Source: JBIOJM01 sp044450785 (lineage in GTDB: Bacteria > Planctomycetota > Planctomycetia > Isosphaerales > Isosphaeraceae). Taken from it: a stretch of 6,334 nucleotides of DNA. Shown here piece by piece: positions 5,267-6,334 of this stretch. Every line of letters starts with the position of its first letter. Within the stretch, counting starts at the first letter, position 1. A program made the translations under genes and the position numbers. The stretch is from NCBI GenBank assembly GCA_044450785.1, contig JBIOJM010000463.1, positions 1 through 6,334 of the forward strand. Direction: 5' to 3'. The notes under the pieces are model-generated. The model saw only the letters and a list, made by a program, of their open reading frames with translations, made no database searches and was not told the origin of the DNA.

Positions 5267-5754
5267 GTGCCAGCGATGCTTTCCTCGTATTCGTGAGCAA
5301 TCACTGCGTCAATGCGGTCCCGCAAGCGACCCTTCGCCCAGATCGCCGCAGCATGCGGGCCGATTTCCTCCGCGTTGAGCTCCGGGTTCAATACTCCGCT
5401 GTCGACGTTGATGCCATCCGGCGTTATGCCGCCGCCATCTCGTTCACCGGGAACGAAGGCGGCGCGCCGGTAATTCAGCTCGCGCCGCCGAACGCCGATC
5501 TGCCGTTCCGGAATTGCAAGCTGGCGCATTCGCTTCCGGATGTAGGTTTCGGCCACGTCCGCCCACTCGTGCCCCGACCGAACGGCATGCTCTGCGGGGT
5601 CGCCGGGGAAAGCAGGGTTGCGTGCCGAGGGCGGAATGCCGATCATCGCGGGCATCGGCTCACGGGCGCGGCCGGAGCGGAGCTTGACGGCAAGTCCTTT
5701 CGCCGCCCCCGCGATGCGGCCGATGATCTGTTGCCATCCTCGTGGTGAGCTCAT
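5155..5754 (-). CDS. Hypothetical 199-aa protein with a HEYEE motif
   Basis: From ATG 5754 to TGA 5155 the minus strand encodes a hydrophilic protein rich in Ala, Arg and Glu. An in-frame TGA lies two codons before the ATG, so the gene starts here or at Met34/Met37. The Shine-Dalgarno (GAGG) is only one base from the ATG, which is poor. The N-terminal region has WQQIIGRIAGAAKGLAVKL (7-25). The C-terminal half has VDSGVLNPELN (117-127), then KGRLRDRIDAVIAHEYEES (141-159), His164 in GTHEGAE, and TALPISDQARLILRAIADR (174-192). HEYEE at 154-158 on an amphipathic helix, with a later His, could bind metal, but it is not a canonical HExxH. The + strand of the same DNA has a 192-aa frame that I judge to be a shadow. 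I do not know the function. The 3' end overlaps the + strand gene. Confidence 0.68.
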   Translation of the reverse strand: MSSPRGWQQIIGRIAGAAKGLAVKLRSGRAREPMPAMIGIPPSARNPAFPGDPAEHAVRSGHEWADVAETYIRKRMRQLAIPERQIGVRRRELNYRRAAFVPGERDGGGITPDGINVDSGVLNPELNAEEIGPHAAAIWAKGRLRDRIDAVIAHEYEESIAGTHEGAELRAADTALPISDQARLILRAIADRENQRGAR

Positions 5755-6088
5755 TCCTCATGAATAGCAGGGGGTCTTGGGCCGAGCAACGTGTCTCAGC
5801 GTCTGCGAAGTCCGAGAATTCCGGCGGTCGTACCCGAACTCCCTACTCCGACGAATGTCAAAGGTTTCTGAACCTATGTCTTTCCGCGATCGGCGAGCTG
5901 TATTCTTCTATAGCAAATTCATTTTTACTTTTGTAGAACAATTCAAATTTAAAAGTCTTACAAGAATTATTTATGAAGCTAAAATCATGAAGTGTCTTGA
6001 TTGCGAACCGGGGCCAAGGACCGCTCGGATCACGCGTAATATCGGTCACGCGGGAATGAAAACTTGGTCTATACGTCATTGAGATTCC
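5755..6088. other. Non-coding stretch with an AT-rich core (5901-6000, 23% GC)
   Basis: I counted 23 G or C among the 100 bases 5901-6000, against well over 60% in the neighbouring gene. The stretch lies 150-250 bases upstream of the - strand gene that starts at 5754, so it could carry a promoter or UP-like element for it. No good -35/-10 pair was found by eye. Frames crossing it are low-complexity in Lys, Phe and Asn and have no domain. It may be foreign DNA, an old insertion or a regulatory region. Confidence 0.5.
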
Positions 6089-6187
6089 CTGCATTGGCTC
6101 GAGTACTGGCTCGAAGACTCCCAGAAGTTGCAATGCGGTCGTCTTCCCCGTCCCGTTCTCCCCTAACGCGGCAGCGCCGCAACCGGA
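6089..6187 (-). pseudogene. P-loop NTPase / ABC ATPase fragment with Walker A
   Basis: The minus strand reads SGCGAAALGENGTGKTTALQ followed by LLGVFEPVLEPMQG. GENGTGKTT (coded by 6137-6163) is a full Walker A motif (GxxGxGK-T/S). The following LLGVFEP fits the helix and turn seen after Walker A in ABC ATPases, for example LLAGVYEP. There is no upstream strand with the usual start of an ABC domain: the sequence before it is a palindromic repeat. Downstream of MQG the frame enters the AT-rich region without a Q-loop, signature or Walker B. It is therefore a scrap of about 33 residues, not a usable ATPase. It could also derive from another P-loop family. Confidence 0.5.
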
Positions 6188-6190
6188 TGT

Positions 6191-6230
6191 AGGGTGGGTC
6201 GAACGATGCTCGGCATCGTGAGGCCCACCG
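6191..6230. repeat. REP-like palindromic element
   Basis: A nested hairpin. GGTGGG at 6193-6198 pairs with CCCACC at 6224-6229. ACGATGC at 6203-6209 pairs perfectly with GCATCGT at 6213-6219 around the loop TCG. Between the stems a C-G and a T-G pair flank two opposed G/A mismatches. The outer sequence (GTAGGGTGGGTCGA and GGCCCACCG) is typical of short palindromic extragenic elements that occur in many copies in some bacterial genomes. Only one copy is in this window. It sits right against the P-loop fragment. Confidence 0.65.
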
Positions 6231-6239
6231 AGCGCCACA

Positions 6240-6334
6240 GCCCGCGCGGTGGGGGGCGGCCCCGCCCGGACCGGGGCCGCCCCCCCCCCCGCCCCCGGGC
6301 GCGCCCCCCGCCACCCCCCCCCCCCAGGGAAAAA
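6240..6334. repeat. Low-complexity G/C tract with a 14-bp foldback at the probable contig end
   Basis: Bases 6251-6264 are exactly complementary to 6272-6285, giving a 14-bp stem of only G-C pairs with the 7-base loop CCCGGAC. Long C runs and a final AAAAA follow. Such a stem and homopolymers block polymerases and short-read assembly, so the sequence here is likely unreliable or a foldback artefact at a contig end. No coding should be read from it. Confidence 0.7.

Noticed and set aside
5170..5748. 192-aa + strand open frame
   Set aside because: Antisense to the 199-aa minus gene over nearly its full length. It has no motifs and a less natural composition than the minus product.
5777..6082. 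101-aa + strand ORF through the AT-rich patch
   Set aside because: Phe/Lys-rich translation of AT-rich DNA with no domain and no convincing Shine-Dalgarno.
6069..6314. 81-aa Gly/Pro-rich minus ORF at the right end
   Set aside because: Begins in the homopolymer G/C tract that is probably unreliable and reads out of frame with the Walker A fragment.
1..6334. CRISPR array, tRNA or rRNA genes
   Set aside because: No regularly spaced repeats, cloverleaf or conserved rRNA segments were seen on either strand.

Overview
This 6.3 kb window looks like a decayed accessory stretch from a GC-rich bacterium. A planctomycete, perhaps of the Isosphaeraceae, is the best guess. That rests on the style of a double-length ABC-2 permease, a small serine recombinase and two hypothetical proteins, not on a phylogenetic marker. 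The last ~90 bases are low-complexity G/C runs with a near-perfect foldback, so the window probably ends at a draft contig edge.

Layout. Positions 1-140 hold the possible tail of an unidentified ORF. Positions 282-1132 are a chain of three broken genes: the N-terminal catalytic part of a serine recombinase (+), a beta-rich repeat protein missing both ends (+), and the catalytic core of an isochorismatase-family cysteine hydrolase (-). Positions 1253-3220 (-) hold the one large intact gene, a 655-residue internally duplicated ABC-2 permease. Positions 3221-3948 are mostly non-coding, with small unidentified frames and a second exact copy of a 20-bp repeat first seen just upstream of the recombinase. 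Positions 3949-4414 (-) carry the C-terminal domain of a TetR-type regulator without its HTH, next to a stand-alone signal-peptide-like ORF. Positions 4415-4860 have no convincing gene.

Positions 4850-5754 form the best preserved small-gene unit. A perfect extended -10 promoter and a good Shine-Dalgarno drive a 118-residue protein (+). It converges on, and overlaps by 112 bp, a 199-residue protein on the - strand with a HEYEE motif. Upstream of the latter is a strikingly AT-rich patch (5901-6000, 23% GC). The right end has a P-loop (Walker A) fragment abutted by a REP-like palindrome and then the GC hairpin.

The genes do not form one evident pathway. The permease has no intact ATPase partner here, and the P-loop fragment near the right end is too short to serve as one. 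The main pattern is mosaic decay: many fragments joined at sharp boundaries in both orientations, probably left by mobile-element activity. The 20-bp direct repeat and the overlapping convergent pair are the observations most worth following. No CRISPR array, rRNA or tRNA was seen.
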